From NCBI RefSeq assembly GCF_907164905.1, contig NZ_CAJRAF010000004.1:1-64000 (forward strand): a stretch of 64,000 nucleotides of DNA, in the 5' to 3' direction. This DNA is from Dyadobacter sp. CECT 9275. GTDB lineage: Bacteria; Bacteroidota; Bacteroidia; Cytophagales; Spirosomataceae. The position numbers and the translations under genes were made by a program. Positions 1 to 8,487 of this stretch are shown here, one piece after another (within the stretch, counting starts at the first letter, position 1; the number at the start of each line of letters is the position of its first letter). The notes under the pieces were generated by a model that saw only the letters and a list, made by a program, of their open reading frames with translations, was not told where the DNA came from and made no database searches.

Positions 1-68
1 CAGTTGCTGTGATTTAAGGGGCCTGTTAGTTTTATTCGTATGGTCATTTTTTGCCTTCCAGTAGGTGT

Positions 69-923
69 TTAATACTTATCGAGAAAGGCTTTTAACGCTC
101 CTGACTTTGGTACATCCTTCCGTGATATGAGAACGGTGTTTATGGTGCCAAGCTGCCTGTTGAGTGGATAGGTAATGATTTGTCTGCCTGGATAGTATTG
201 GGAAATAATCTCTTCGGGCAATATGCTGACACCAAGCCCGGCTTCGACAAAATTGATGATCCCCTCTATGGAGTTGAGCACTGTGCTTTTATAATGGATA
301 ATGCCTTTAGCACTTAGCCACGACTCCAGCCGGGCGCGATAAACGCAACCCTGTTCAAAGACAACGATCTTTAGTGGTTGTTTTTGAAGTAAATCGGCCA
401 GCTTGGGTGCTTTGGCGGCGATGAGAATTACCAGCTGTTCTTCTTTGACATTAATTTGCTCCAGTTCAGCCACATTTACCGGGCCCGGCACAAAGGCAGC
501 GTCCAATTTGTAATTCAGAACTTCATTGATTAGCGTACTGCGCATTTCAGATCTAAATTCAAGTTCAACATCCGGGTAATGTTCGGCAAAGCCGCTGAGA
601 ATTTCCGGCACTTTCAAGGCCATAGTTGTTTCCACACACCCAACTTTCAGATAGCCGTTGACGAGATCGCTGCTGCCAACATTTTTTTTTGCTTCTTCGA
701 CGAGGTGACTGATTTGCTTGCAGTATTGCATAAGGGTATGCCCGGCTGCCGTTAGCTCAACCTTTCTGGAAGTACGGGTAAAAAGCTCTGTGCGAAACTC
801 TTCTTCCAACGCCTTAATTCTGGCCGTTACATTTGACTGAACGGTAAACATCGCTTCTGCAGCCTTGGTGAAACTTCCGTTAGCAGCTACTGCCTCAAAA
901 ATTTTAAGATCGTTTGTATTCAC
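69..923 (-). CDS. LysR-family transcriptional regulator
   Basis: A 284-residue LysR-type regulator. Residues 1-60 form the winged HTH (the stretch with AANGSFTKAAEAMF followed by SNVTARIKALEEE is typical), and residues about 90-280 are the periplasmic-binding-protein-like effector domain. Length is normal for the family (about 300). The start codon is GTG at 923-921, chosen because it puts the HTH at the usual distance from the N-terminus. It is divergent from the chlorite-dismutase-like gene 110 bp away, the classical arrangement in which a LysR protein controls its divergent neighbour. Family assignment is firm; the effector and the regulated reaction are unknown. Confidence 0.92.
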   Translation of the reverse strand: MNTNDLKIFEAVAANGSFTKAAEAMFTVQSNVTARIKALEEEFRTELFTRTSRKVELTAAGHTLMQYCKQISHLVEEAKKNVGSSDLVNGYLKVGCVETTMALKVPEILSGFAEHYPDVELEFRSEMRSTLINEVLNYKLDAAFVPGPVNVAELEQINVKEEQLVILIAAKAPKLADLLQKQPLKIVVFEQGCVYRARLESWLSAKGIIHYKSTVLNSIEGIINFVEAGLGVSILPEEIISQYYPGRQIITYPLNRQLGTINTVLISRKDVPKSGALKAFLDKY

Positions 924-931
924 TTTTATTA

Positions 932-946
932 ATCACAATTAATGAT
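932..946. promoter_or_regulatory. candidate LysR box
   Basis: An inverted repeat ATCA-N7-TGAT fits the T-N11-A pattern of LysR boxes and lies in the divergent spacer just upstream of the LysR gene. The role is inferred from pattern and position only. Confidence 0.4.
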
Positions 947-950
947 GTAT

Positions 951-980
951 AAAATCATTTAAAATCATTTAAAATCATTT
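951..980. repeat. triple 10-bp tandem repeat in divergent spacer
   Basis: Three perfect head-to-tail copies of AAAATCATTT lie between the LysR gene and the chlorite-dismutase-like gene. One-turn phasing suggests a protein-binding array or an AT-rich upstream element, and such repeats can also vary promoter spacing. The repeat is seen directly; the function is inferred. Confidence 0.8.
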
Positions 981-1032
981 TATATAATCAAATATAAGAA
1001 TTAATTTTGGATCAAACAAAAAATCTTAAAAC

Positions 1033-1683
1033 ATGGATAACTCCCGTAGAAAATTTATCACAAGTGTTGCGGTTTCCGCCGCAGCACTTAGTTTACCCGG
1101 CATGGCAACAGCAGATTCACTTCAATCAGCAAACCAGTTAAAAAACACTTTCGATTTCGTCGCAGGCGAGACTGGAACGTGGAAAATCACCAAAATTAGT
1201 CCCTTTATTGGTGAAGCCATGGCTCTGGCCCCATTTTTAAATATTGTACCGACGACAGACTTTAATACCATTTCGGGGAAATGGACATTAAGGGGGCAAA
1301 CGAGTAATTTACGCTACACTACTCAGGAAGAAAAAGCCGCAATGGACGCAGTACAAGCGGGGCTAGGCCGCCCTGAAGCCACAATGGCCGCATTAATTCC
1401 CATTAAGAAATCCGATGAATGGTGGATGCTGGCACAGGATCAAAGGCGTGCAATCTTTGCTGATAAATCTGATCACACCAAAGTTGGTATGCATTATTTA
1501 CCAGGCGTGGCAAGGAAATTATATCATAGCAGGGATATTGGGGAGCCTTTTGATTTCCTTACCTGGTTCGAATATGCGCCGCAGCATTCAGATGAATTTG
1601 AAGAGCTTGTGGGCAAACTCAGAAAAACCGAGGAATGGAAGTATGTTACGCGGGAATTCGACATCAGGTTGGTTAGAGCCTGA
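1033..1683 (+). CDS. Tat-exported chlorite dismutase-like haem protein
   Basis: A 216-residue protein with a twin-arginine signal (SRRKFI at residues 4-9, hydrophobic stretch to about 25). The C-terminal half resembles the chlorite dismutase/HemQ/DyP superfamily: LRGQTSNLRYT (86-96), IPIKKSDEWW (122-131) and above all RKLYHS (161-166) followed by DFLTWFEY. His165 sits where true chlorite dismutases carry the proximal haem ligand. The family detoxifies chlorite or acts in haem synthesis; the Tat signal argues against cytoplasmic HemQ. It is divergent from a LysR gene that probably regulates it. Substrate is unproven; a generic Cld-like peroxidase is equally possible. Confidence 0.75.
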   Translation: MDNSRRKFITSVAVSAAALSLPGMATADSLQSANQLKNTFDFVAGETGTWKITKISPFIGEAMALAPFLNIVPTTDFNTISGKWTLRGQTSNLRYTTQEEKAAMDAVQAGLGRPEATMAALIPIKKSDEWWMLAQDQRRAIFADKSDHTKVGMHYLPGVARKLYHSRDIGEPFDFLTWFEYAPQHSDEFEELVGKLRKTEEWKYVTREFDIRLVRA

Positions 1684-1763
1684 TCTGTTCTTCCCGGGGT
1701 AGGCTAACAGCTCCCGGGGAAAGTAATTCCCAGATTCAAGTTATAAATGCAACACTAAAGGTT

Positions 1764-1795
1764 TAAGGAAAGGAAGCCTAGGCTTCCTTTCCTTA
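1764..1795. repeat. 32-bp perfect palindrome inside IS30 left end
   Basis: A perfect self-complementary 32 bp sequence centred between 1779 and 1780 with arm core AAGGAAAGGAAGCC. It is nested inside a second inverted repeat, CAACACTAA (1750-1758) with TTAGTGTTG (1811-1819). It sits between the left terminal repeat and the transposase start. It could attenuate read-in transcription, hide the transposase start in RNA, or terminate the upstream gene. Confidence 0.85.
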
Positions 1796-1821
1796 GGCTG
1801 AATAACTAAATTAGTGTTGTC

Positions 1822-2832
1822 ATGCAGAAATTCAATCATCTCAGCCCAGAACAAAGGTACCAAATCGAAATTTTAAACAAAGCCGGAACCAAGCAAGTGG
1901 AGATAGCCAGGCTCATTGGGGTCCATAAAAGCACCGTGAGCAGAGAACTCAAGCGGAATACCGGAAAGCGAGGACCTCATGCCAAAGTATATTCAGCCAA
2001 GATTGCTATAGATCGGACTCATGAACGCCATCGCCTCAAGCGAAAGAAAATCCGATTCACTGAAGCCCTGAAAGAACAAGCCAGAATGTGGCTGGAACAG
2101 GACAAACTCAGCCCGGAACTCATCGCTGCCCAATGGGAAAAACAAGAACAGCAAGGCGTATCCCATGAGACCATTTATGACTGGATTTGGAAAGCCAAGA
2201 AAAGCCGCCATTCGAGTTTGATTCAGGACAGAGGCCTGTACAAACATCTCAGACACGGCAAACGAAAACAAAAAAGAGGCAATTACAGGCAAAATAGAGG
2301 CGTTATCAAAGAACGTGTACCGATCGACCAAAGACCTGAAATCGTTCAAAACAGGGAACGATTAGGGGATATAGAAGTAGATTTGATGATGGGTAAAAAC
2401 CACCAATCTGCCTTACTAGTCATGACAGATAGAGCTACTCTAATCACGACAATGGACTTCCTCCCTTCAAAAGAAGCAGAGCTTGTCAAGGCCAAAATCG
2501 AACAGCGCATTGAGTGGATCGGACCCAGCTGGATCAAAACCTGCACATTCGACAACGATATGGCTTTCGCCTTGCACCATGAAATAAGAGACAAATATGG
2601 AATCAAAACCTTCTTCACCAGACCCTATACTTCTCAAGACAAAGGAACAGTAGAAAACCGAATAGGACTCATCAGAGCATTCCTTCCTAAAGGAACCGAC
2701 CTAAATGAAATCAACGACCAAACCATCGCAGAAATAGAACAAAAAATCAACAACAGGCCCATTAGGAAATTCAACTACCTAACTCCTAAAGAGAAATTAC
2801 TATCTTACAAAACTGTTGCACTTATTACTTGA
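1822..2832 (+). CDS. IS30-family transposase
   Basis: A 336-residue transposase that cuts and joins the ends of the surrounding element. An N-terminal HTH (residues 5-45, EIARLIGVHKSTVSREL) recognises the terminal repeats. The RNase H-fold core carries the DDE triad D187 (in GDIEVDLMMG), D244 (in TFDND) and E278 (in KGTVENRIG). The 33 residues between the second D and the E are the IS30 hallmark. Full length, so the element may still be active. The ATG at 1822 follows the nested palindrome. Its reading frame continues in phase, after the stop, into the truncated jetC remnant. Confidence 0.93.
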   Translation: MQKFNHLSPEQRYQIEILNKAGTKQVEIARLIGVHKSTVSRELKRNTGKRGPHAKVYSAKIAIDRTHERHRLKRKKIRFTEALKEQARMWLEQDKLSPELIAAQWEKQEQQGVSHETIYDWIWKAKKSRHSSLIQDRGLYKHLRHGKRKQKRGNYRQNRGVIKERVPIDQRPEIVQNRERLGDIEVDLMMGKNHQSALLVMTDRATLITTMDFLPSKEAELVKAKIEQRIEWIGPSWIKTCTFDNDMAFALHHEIRDKYGIKTFFTRPYTSQDKGTVENRIGLIRAFLPKGTDLNEINDQTIAEIEQKINNRPIRKFNYLTPKEKLLSYKTVALIT

Positions 2833-5079
2833 ACACGGCTTGAGTTAGAAACCAATCCAAGCGAAGAAACATTTATTACTAACCGAGAAAAAGCAAAAGA
2901 ATTAAAACATAAAACTCAACAAAATATTGATTCTGAAAATGAAATTCTCCGTTCCTTGAAAAACAAAGAAGATGATTTAACTAAATCAACCGAAGAATTA
3001 GTAGCAACAATTCAAACACTTCAAAAAAACAAGAACAATATTCCTATTAATGAGGCTCGTATTCGTGAAGAACTAATTGAGCATATTGGAGCAAGTAGAG
3101 AAGAAATTCCTTTCATCGGAGAATTGATTAAAGTAAAAGATGGTGAAATGAAGTGGGAATCTTCTATTGAAAAAGTACTTCACAATTTTGCTTTGAGATT
3201 GATTGTTCCACCAAAGTATTATTCATTAGTTAACCAATATGTGAACAGCAATAATTTGAAAGGCAGAATTCGTTACGACAAGTTTGAAGACCAAGACTAT
3301 CTCAAAAATTTTAAGAACAAAGGTTTTAACGAAAAGTCATTAATCAATAAAATTGAAATTAAGCCAAAAACACAATATTACGATTGGATTGAGAACTATT
3401 TCGAATCACAATTTGACTTTGTGTGTGTAGATAATCTTTTGGAATTTGAGCAATTCCACGAAATGGCAATTACTCAAAATGGGTTGATAAAATTCAAAAG
3501 GGGCAAACACGAAAAAGACGACCGACCACATATTGCTCGGAAGGAAAATTTTGTGTTAGGATGGGACAACAAAGAAAAACTCTCCTCCTTAAAGAAAGAA
3601 TTGATCAATCTTCAAAATCAACAAACAGAAAATAAGAAAGCGATTGCAAACAAAAATATTGAAATAAAAAACCTAGGTATATACAAGGATGAATGCCATA
3701 ATTTATTTTCAAAATTTGAAAAGTATGATGATGTAAATTGGCAATCGTATGCGAACGAGATTCAAGAAAAAACAGAACAGAAAGATAAACTAGAAAAAAC
3801 AAACAATCGAGTAAAGCAGCTTCAAGAAGATTTAAAAAAGGTTCAAGACGCTTTGAGACAGCTTTCAGATGTTCAAATTTTCAATAAAGGACAAGAAATA
3901 TTTTCCAAGAAAAATGAAGTTGGCTCAATTGAACAATCAATCAGGAGTAACAAATCCATTTATGAGCCATTGGGAATTGTTGATGTTTCAATGTTTGAAA
4001 AACAACATTCCGATTTGCTGAATATTGAATACACAACATTTGAAACAAGTCGTGAGAGATTCCAAAAGGAAAATTCAAGACAAACAAGAGAACTTGAAGT
4101 ACAAAAGCAAACGAAAGAAAGAGAAGTAATTATCAAGATAAACGAATTTAAACAGCCTTCAGAAGCTATATTAAGTAAATTCAAGGATTGGCGTTCTGAT
4201 GTTAATTCCCTTCCCGATTCAACACATTTAGAGTTAATCAGTGAATATCAAAATTTCCTTGCTAGGTTGGAGAATGATAATCTTCCAAAGTTTGAAAAGA
4301 AATTCAATGACTATTTGCAAGAAACAATTACCAACAAAGTAGGTGATTTTAGAATGTTCTTTGAAAACTGGTCAGATTCAATCAAAGAAAACATCAAACA
4401 TTTGAACGAATCTTTAAAAGAGATTGACTTCAAAAATAAACCCCAAACCTACATTCAACTTGTTGCACCTAACAAGATTAATGATGAAGTGAAAGAGTTT
4501 AGAAAACTTTTAGAAGAAGCCGTTCCCAATGTTTACCAAATGGAAAAAAATATTGAAGGCAGGAAACATCATTTCAATAATCACATTCAACCATTTATAG
4601 AACGATTAGATAAAGAAGAATGGCGGAAAAAAGTAATGGACGTTCGTTTTTGGTTTAGTTACAAAGCCGAAGAATTTTACAAGGAAACAAGTCAAAAGTT
4701 TAAGACTTATGAAGCAATGGGGCAACTTTCAGGTGGTGAAAAGGCTCAACTTACTTATACTATTTTGGGTTCTGCAATTGCTTATCAATTTGGATTAACA
4801 AGATATAATCAAGGGTTAGAATCTAAATCCTTTCGCTTCATTGCCATTGATGAAGCATTCAAGGCTCAAGATGAAGACAAAGCACGGTACTTAATTACAC
4901 TTTGTAAACAACTTCATTTGCAATTACTGGTCGTTACACCAAGCGATAATATTCACATTGTAGAAAACGATATTTCATTTGTTCACTTTGTTGAGCGTAA
5001 AGAAGAAAGACATTCGTGGTTGTATGATATGCCAATTGAACAATTCAAAGAAGAAAAAGCGAATTATCTGACTAAATGA
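2833..5079 (+). pseudogene. jetC: Wadjet JetC, N-terminally truncated by IS30
   Basis: The frame is open from the end of the IS right repeat with no conventional start; a TTG at 2956 would give 707 residues. The C-terminus shows the SMC/MukB-like ABC head of Wadjet JetC: signature GQLSGGEKAQLTYTIL, Walker B FIAIDEAF followed by a D-loop region, and a terminal HSWLYDMPIEQF-type segment. Long charged coiled-coil segments precede it. Intact JetC is around 1100 residues; the N-terminal Walker A half is missing, as are jetA and jetB, so it cannot form a working ATPase. It overlaps jetD by ATGA, the native operon arrangement. Wadjet normally senses and cleaves circular plasmids. Identity is firm, function almost certainly lost. 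Confidence 0.82.
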
Positions 5080-6224
5080 TTACACCAAAGGAAATAAAGG
5101 ACAAAACCGAAAGAAAGTACATTTCATTTCTTCAATCTTTGGTTGAACAGCGACCTTTTGAGAAGTTAGTTATTCGTGGCGATAAGACGTACACCAAATC
5201 TTCACTGTCGGAATTTGAAAGAGAAATTCAACATATTCATAGCCATTCAAAGGAGAAAAAAGGTTTTGGCTATACATTGGAGTTTCAAAAAATAAAGACA
5301 AAGCATTTAGGAACTCAAGATTTACCAATTTCAATTTACTTTGATAATGAAAAAGATTTTTTGAAATTTTTAGGTAAAGAGAATGAAGTAGATTCTTTCA
5401 AATCAAATGTTGAGATAATCCTTCAAGAATTCCCTGAACTCAAAGATTGGATAATTAAAAATCCTAAAAAGGTTATTGACAATGCGAACGAATGGAAAAA
5501 TATTTTGCAAGTGTGTCAATACTTCAAACAAAATCCAAAACCAAATTTCTACATCAGAGAATTGCCGGTAAAAGTTCACACGAAATTTATTGAGAGAAAT
5601 AAAGGCATTATCAGAGAACTCCTAGATGTCCTTATCTACGAACACGTAAACACCGAAGAAAAAGAATTTGAAAAAAGATTCTATTTGAAATATGCTGAAC
5701 CTCAAATCAGATTTAAAGTTCTTGATAAAACAATATCGGACAGATTTTTTTCGGGAATAGATGATATTGCTATTCCAGTCAGCCAATTTGAAAAATTGGA
5801 ATTACCAATCAGAAAAGTATTGGTCATAGAAAACAAAACAACACTTTACACCACTTTGACACTTCCAAAAATGGATGACACCATTGCGATATTTGGTAGT
5901 GGATTTAGCGTTTTCAATCTTAAAAATGTACGTTGGTTTGATAATCTTAAATTACATTATTGGGGTGACATAGACGTTCAAGGTTTTGAAATTCTATCAC
6001 AATTCAGGTCTTACTTTCCGCAGACAAAAAGTATATTAATGGACAAAAAATCCTTTGACAAGTTTTTTGAAGACGACAACGGAACACCGACAAACATATC
6101 AACAAGACTAAACTTGACAGACGAAGAACAAGAGCTTTACGAGATTTTGAAAACAAACAACTGGAGACTTGAACAAGAAAAAATCCCATTAGAATATGTA
6201 AACAAATACTTTGACAATGAATAA
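5076..6224 (+). CDS. jetD: Wadjet nuclease subunit JetD (DUF3322/DUF2220)
   Basis: A 382-residue protein matching Wadjet JetD, the TOPRIM-fold nuclease that cuts plasmid DNA after loop extrusion by JetABC. The N-terminal DUF3322-like part (1-190) is followed by a TOPRIM-like DUF2220 core. Its features are the acidic residue in VLVIENKTT, the glycine-rich IFGSGFSVFNL, and the metal-binding aspartates in HYWGDIDVQGF. The C-terminal RLEQEKIP motif is also typical. The start overlaps the jetC stop by 4 bp (ATGA), implying translational coupling. It looks complete, but its partners JetA, JetB and the JetC N-terminus are gone, so it is an orphan nuclease unless complemented elsewhere. Confidence 0.85.
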   Translation: MITPKEIKDKTERKYISFLQSLVEQRPFEKLVIRGDKTYTKSSLSEFEREIQHIHSHSKEKKGFGYTLEFQKIKTKHLGTQDLPISIYFDNEKDFLKFLGKENEVDSFKSNVEIILQEFPELKDWIIKNPKKVIDNANEWKNILQVCQYFKQNPKPNFYIRELPVKVHTKFIERNKGIIRELLDVLIYEHVNTEEKEFEKRFYLKYAEPQIRFKVLDKTISDRFFSGIDDIAIPVSQFEKLELPIRKVLVIENKTTLYTTLTLPKMDDTIAIFGSGFSVFNLKNVRWFDNLKLHYWGDIDVQGFEILSQFRSYFPQTKSILMDKKSFDKFFEDDNGTPTNISTRLNLTDEEQELYEILKTNNWRLEQEKIPLEYVNKYFDNE

Positions 6225-6236
6225 CCCAACCCTTCA

Positions 6237-6303
6237 CAGCCACACACATTGCCAAGTCGATCAAGCCGACACGCAATCCAAAACTTGGCAAAGAGTGTGT
6301 CTG
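6237..6303. repeat. hairpin downstream of jetD
   Basis: Arms 6237-6257 and 6283-6303 pair almost perfectly over 21 bp (inner core GCCAAGT with ACTTGGC, outer CACAC with GTGTG). A CCAAC motif lies just outside each arm. It may be a degenerate attC-like site of the cassette array that starts just downstream, or a transcript end for jetD; no T-tract follows. Confidence 0.6.
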
Positions 6304-6354
6304 TCCCAACGCACGACTGACCAACAAATGGACGAAGAAAAAGAAGCACTAGGC

Positions 6355-6485
6355 GGTAACAGGCGTTTGGCTCAATGGCGGGTGACGTGGTTAATTGAAC
6401 ATTCTACCTCGCATCAACATTTGTGGTGTCTTGACAGTTTTGTGCTCCGAAATCCGCCACTGCGCCAAGCGCCAAAACGTTGGGC
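6355..6485 (+). repeat. attC-like cassette recombination site 1
   Basis: An imperfect palindrome of about 130 bp. It begins GGTAAC (6355-6360) and ends in core GTTGGGC (6479-6485). The 20-bp arms starting at 6362 and ending near 6473 differ at only 3 positions, and the outer triplets AAC and GTT face each other. Architecture matches integron attC sites (RYYYAAC to GTTRRRY, extended hairpin, extrahelical mismatches). A spurious reading frame crosses it and is not a gene. Confidence 0.6.
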
Positions 6486-6497
6486 ATAATTGGCACG

Positions 6498-6702
6498 TAC
6501 GACTTAGACTACGGAGTTTCTTGCACAATAAATTTTCGGGATATTCTTTTTGGGATGTTTAGAAGAATAAAGGATTTAGTCTTCAAGTCTTTCGATTGGG
6601 AATCGTAGAAAGTTCACTTTCAATACGTTTGACAACGTAAAAGACTTGGCTAAGTTATCGAAAATAAATGACAAAGTCAAGAATTTATTTTTGATAACTT
6701 AA
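6498..6702 (+). pseudogene. degenerate gene in cassette A
   Basis: Cassette A (6480-7004) has no intact gene. A protein-like stretch reads 6498-6608 (YDLDYGVSC, then FRDILFGMFRRIKDLV). It stops at TAG 6606-6608 and resumes one frame over from 6619 (FNTFDNVKDLAKLSKIN) to TAA at 6702. No ATG start is visible at its 5' end, though the cassette boundary is there. Read as a frameshifted remnant with no recognised family. The rest of the cassette (6703-6877) shows nothing convincing. Confidence 0.4.
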
Positions 6703-6877
6703 ATATCCCAAAAAAATAGAGCCCAAAAACCCCTATTATTGACTTCGCCTAGCAGGCTTGCTAAGCGCAATAAATAATTGGTTTCATTGATTTGGATTGT
6801 GGTGAAAGAAAAGATATGAGTAGTCTATCCAACTCCGTTACTGATAAAAAGATGGATTGTAAATAGTCAGTAACTAC

Positions 6878-7010
6878 GCCCAACAGCGGTTATGCGAAAT
6901 GCCTTCCGCTTTTATTGGATAAAATAGTACAAATTAAAAAATTTGGCTATTTTAGCTATTATTAGTGAAGCGGCGAAAGAAGGCACTTCGCATAGCCGCA
7001 AACGTTGTGT
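6878..7010 (+). repeat. attC-like cassette recombination site 2
   Basis: It begins GCCCAAC (6878-6884), the exact complement of the GTTGGGC that opens the same cassette at 6479. The arms CGGTTATGCGAAATGCCTTC and, on the opposite strand, CGGCTATGCGAAGTGCCTTC form a long imperfect hairpin around an AT-rich centre. It ends AAACGTTGTGTGC (core GTTGTGT 7004-7010). The cassette-end complementarity is the signature of circular cassette exchange. Confidence 0.68.
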
Positions 7011-7051
7011 GCCATGCGAAAGAACCACCACCAATAAAGAAAATACAACAG

Positions 7052-8383
7052 ATGGAATATTTAAATTTTTCACGCTTAACTGAAAAGGACTTCGATGATA
7101 TAATTGCGATGGTCGATGGTGAAAGGTTTACATATGATCCATCAATTGAAACTAAAAATTGCGATTATAGATATGAAAATATTCTGATTGAACTAAAAAT
7201 CATTGAGGAAGAGCCTATTGAAAAGCAATCAAAACAAAATAAACTAGCTGAGTTGTTTCGGTCTGATATAAAAACTGTAATTATAAATCCATTAGACCTT
7301 GATTTTGAAAACAAAAGGAAATATTACAATGAGCTTTCTACGCCTATAAAGACTGCAATAAAAAAAGCATCTCAACAACTCAAGATTTCATCAGAAAATG
7401 GAGAATATAAGATTACTATAATCGTGAATAATGGTTTATCGATGACCTTGCCTGATGAGTTTTTTGACATAGCTGTTAGGCGAGCAAAAAATGACACATC
7501 AAATATTGACATGCTCATTATTTGTGGAATCTATCATTTTTCAGACGGCTTTGATACAATTGCAACAGCGATGTTTAAAGATGTTGAAATACAAAATAAA
7601 GAAAAGCCCATTGATTTTATTGATAAATTAAGAGAGGCTTGGAGTATTAAGGTTAATGAATATATGACACAACAAATCATTAGTAATGAAATAGAAAGAA
7701 CGAAGCCACCCATTAAAGATATTTATTTTGAGTTAAATAATATTAGATATGTAAAACCTCCTATTCAATGGGGAAAAGAATCCGATTTTTATGGAAAACA
7801 AGGAAGGCCTAGATTTGACACAACAGGGATGGAATCATGTCCTCCAGTTGGAGTTGTTATGCCTATCTTTGATTTAGAGAGCTATAATTTTGTTAAAGAA
7901 AACATTAGTATTTTTGATAGTTATTTGCTTAAAAATAATTTGGAGGATTACCTTAAATGGATAGAAAAGGAAAGAATTGAAAATGATGACTTTTTAAAAC
8001 CAATAGTACCGATAAAAGTTTCAAAAGAAGAACTAATTAAAACTCCCTCTCCATTTAGTTTTAAAGATATTGGAATTTCTCTTTTACCTATATTTCAGAA
8101 AGAAGTTATTAAAATAGCTGAGAACAGCTTTGCATTTAATAATACACCAATCAGTAATAATTACATATTACTTCAAATTAATGAAATTGGTATGGATAAG
8201 GCAAATGATATTGCTTTTATTTCATATAACAAAACTAGAATGAGTGGAGAAACACAGGAGTATTTGATTAAAGGTGAAAGAATGAAATATGAATATGCAT
8301 TAATATTAGCGTCTGTTTATTGCTTATCTTTAAATGCTGATGCTGTTTATTATATGATTAATGACGATTTTAAATGGAAATAA
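7052..8383 (+). CDS. cassette-borne protein of unknown function, possible PD-(D/E)XK nuclease
   Basis: A 443-residue protein starting at ATG 7052 (MEYLNFSRLTEKDFDDI). The frame is open back to a GTG at 6965, but that codon lies inside the attC-like palindrome, so the internal ATG is preferred. No family was recognised. Near the N-terminus YDPSIETKNCDYRYENILIE followed by LK resembles the D...ExK core of PD-(D/E)XK nucleases, which would give residues in NCDY and ILIELK a metal-binding role; this is inference from motif only. No membrane segment or signal peptide. It is the only gene of cassette B, in forward orientation with its site downstream, as in integron cassettes. AT-rich. Confidence 0.7.
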   Translation: MEYLNFSRLTEKDFDDIIAMVDGERFTYDPSIETKNCDYRYENILIELKIIEEEPIEKQSKQNKLAELFRSDIKTVIINPLDLDFENKRKYYNELSTPIKTAIKKASQQLKISSENGEYKITIIVNNGLSMTLPDEFFDIAVRRAKNDTSNIDMLIICGIYHFSDGFDTIATAMFKDVEIQNKEKPIDFIDKLREAWSIKVNEYMTQQIISNEIERTKPPIKDIYFELNNIRYVKPPIQWGKESDFYGKQGRPRFDTTGMESCPPVGVVMPIFDLESYNFVKENISIFDSYLLKNNLEDYLKWIEKERIENDDFLKPIVPIKVSKEELIKTPSPFSFKDIGISLLPIFQKEVIKIAENSFAFNNTPISNNYILLQINEIGMDKANDIAFISYNKTRMSGETQEYLIKGERMKYEYALILASVYCLSLNADAVYYMINDDFKWK

Positions 8384-8390
8384 TGCACGG

Positions 8391-8446
8391 GCACACAACA
8401 GCGCTTTGAGAAATTCAAAGCACTTCACAAAGCGCCGCTGGTTACC
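8391..8446 (+). repeat. attC-like cassette recombination site 3
   Basis: A compact site of 56 bp. It starts GCACACAAC (8391-8399), the exact reverse complement of GTTGTGTGC that opens cassette B at 7004. The arms AGCGCTTTG and CAAAGCGCCGCT pair, and the site ends with GTTACC (8441-8446). GTTACC is in turn complementary to the GGTAAC that opens site 1. The size is at the short end of the attC range. Confidence 0.62.
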
Positions 8447-8487
8447 AGCCATTTTGGGCGACCGAATAAAAATTTAACAGACAGTTA

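Larger units (their letters stand above)
1735..2833 (+). mobile_element. IS30-family insertion sequence
   Basis: An element of about 1.1 kb bounded by imperfect terminal inverted repeats of 22 bp, left 1735-1756 and right 2812-2833. Read inward both begin TTCAAGT and contain TGCAACA; 19 of 22 positions agree. It encodes one DDE transposase whose stop codon lies inside the right repeat. No 2-3 bp target duplication is evident (AGA on the left, CAC on the right). Together with the truncated gene immediately downstream, this suggests an adjacent deletion or recombination after insertion. Exact ends are inferred from repeat alignment. Confidence 0.8.

Noticed and set aside
1415..1702. 95-codon frame inside the chlorite-dismutase-like gene
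   Set aside because: Out of frame with a gene that has clear family motifs; a shadow.
1690..1722. CCCGGG inverted repeat after the chlorite-dismutase-like gene as terminator
   Set aside because: It is self-complementary but has no T-tract, so at most a weak hairpin; the nested palindrome of the IS follows.
6211..6489. 92-codon forward frame over the jetD end and attC-like site
   Set aside because: It starts with TTG, runs through two strong palindromes and has no protein-like composition; the palindromes explain the sequence.
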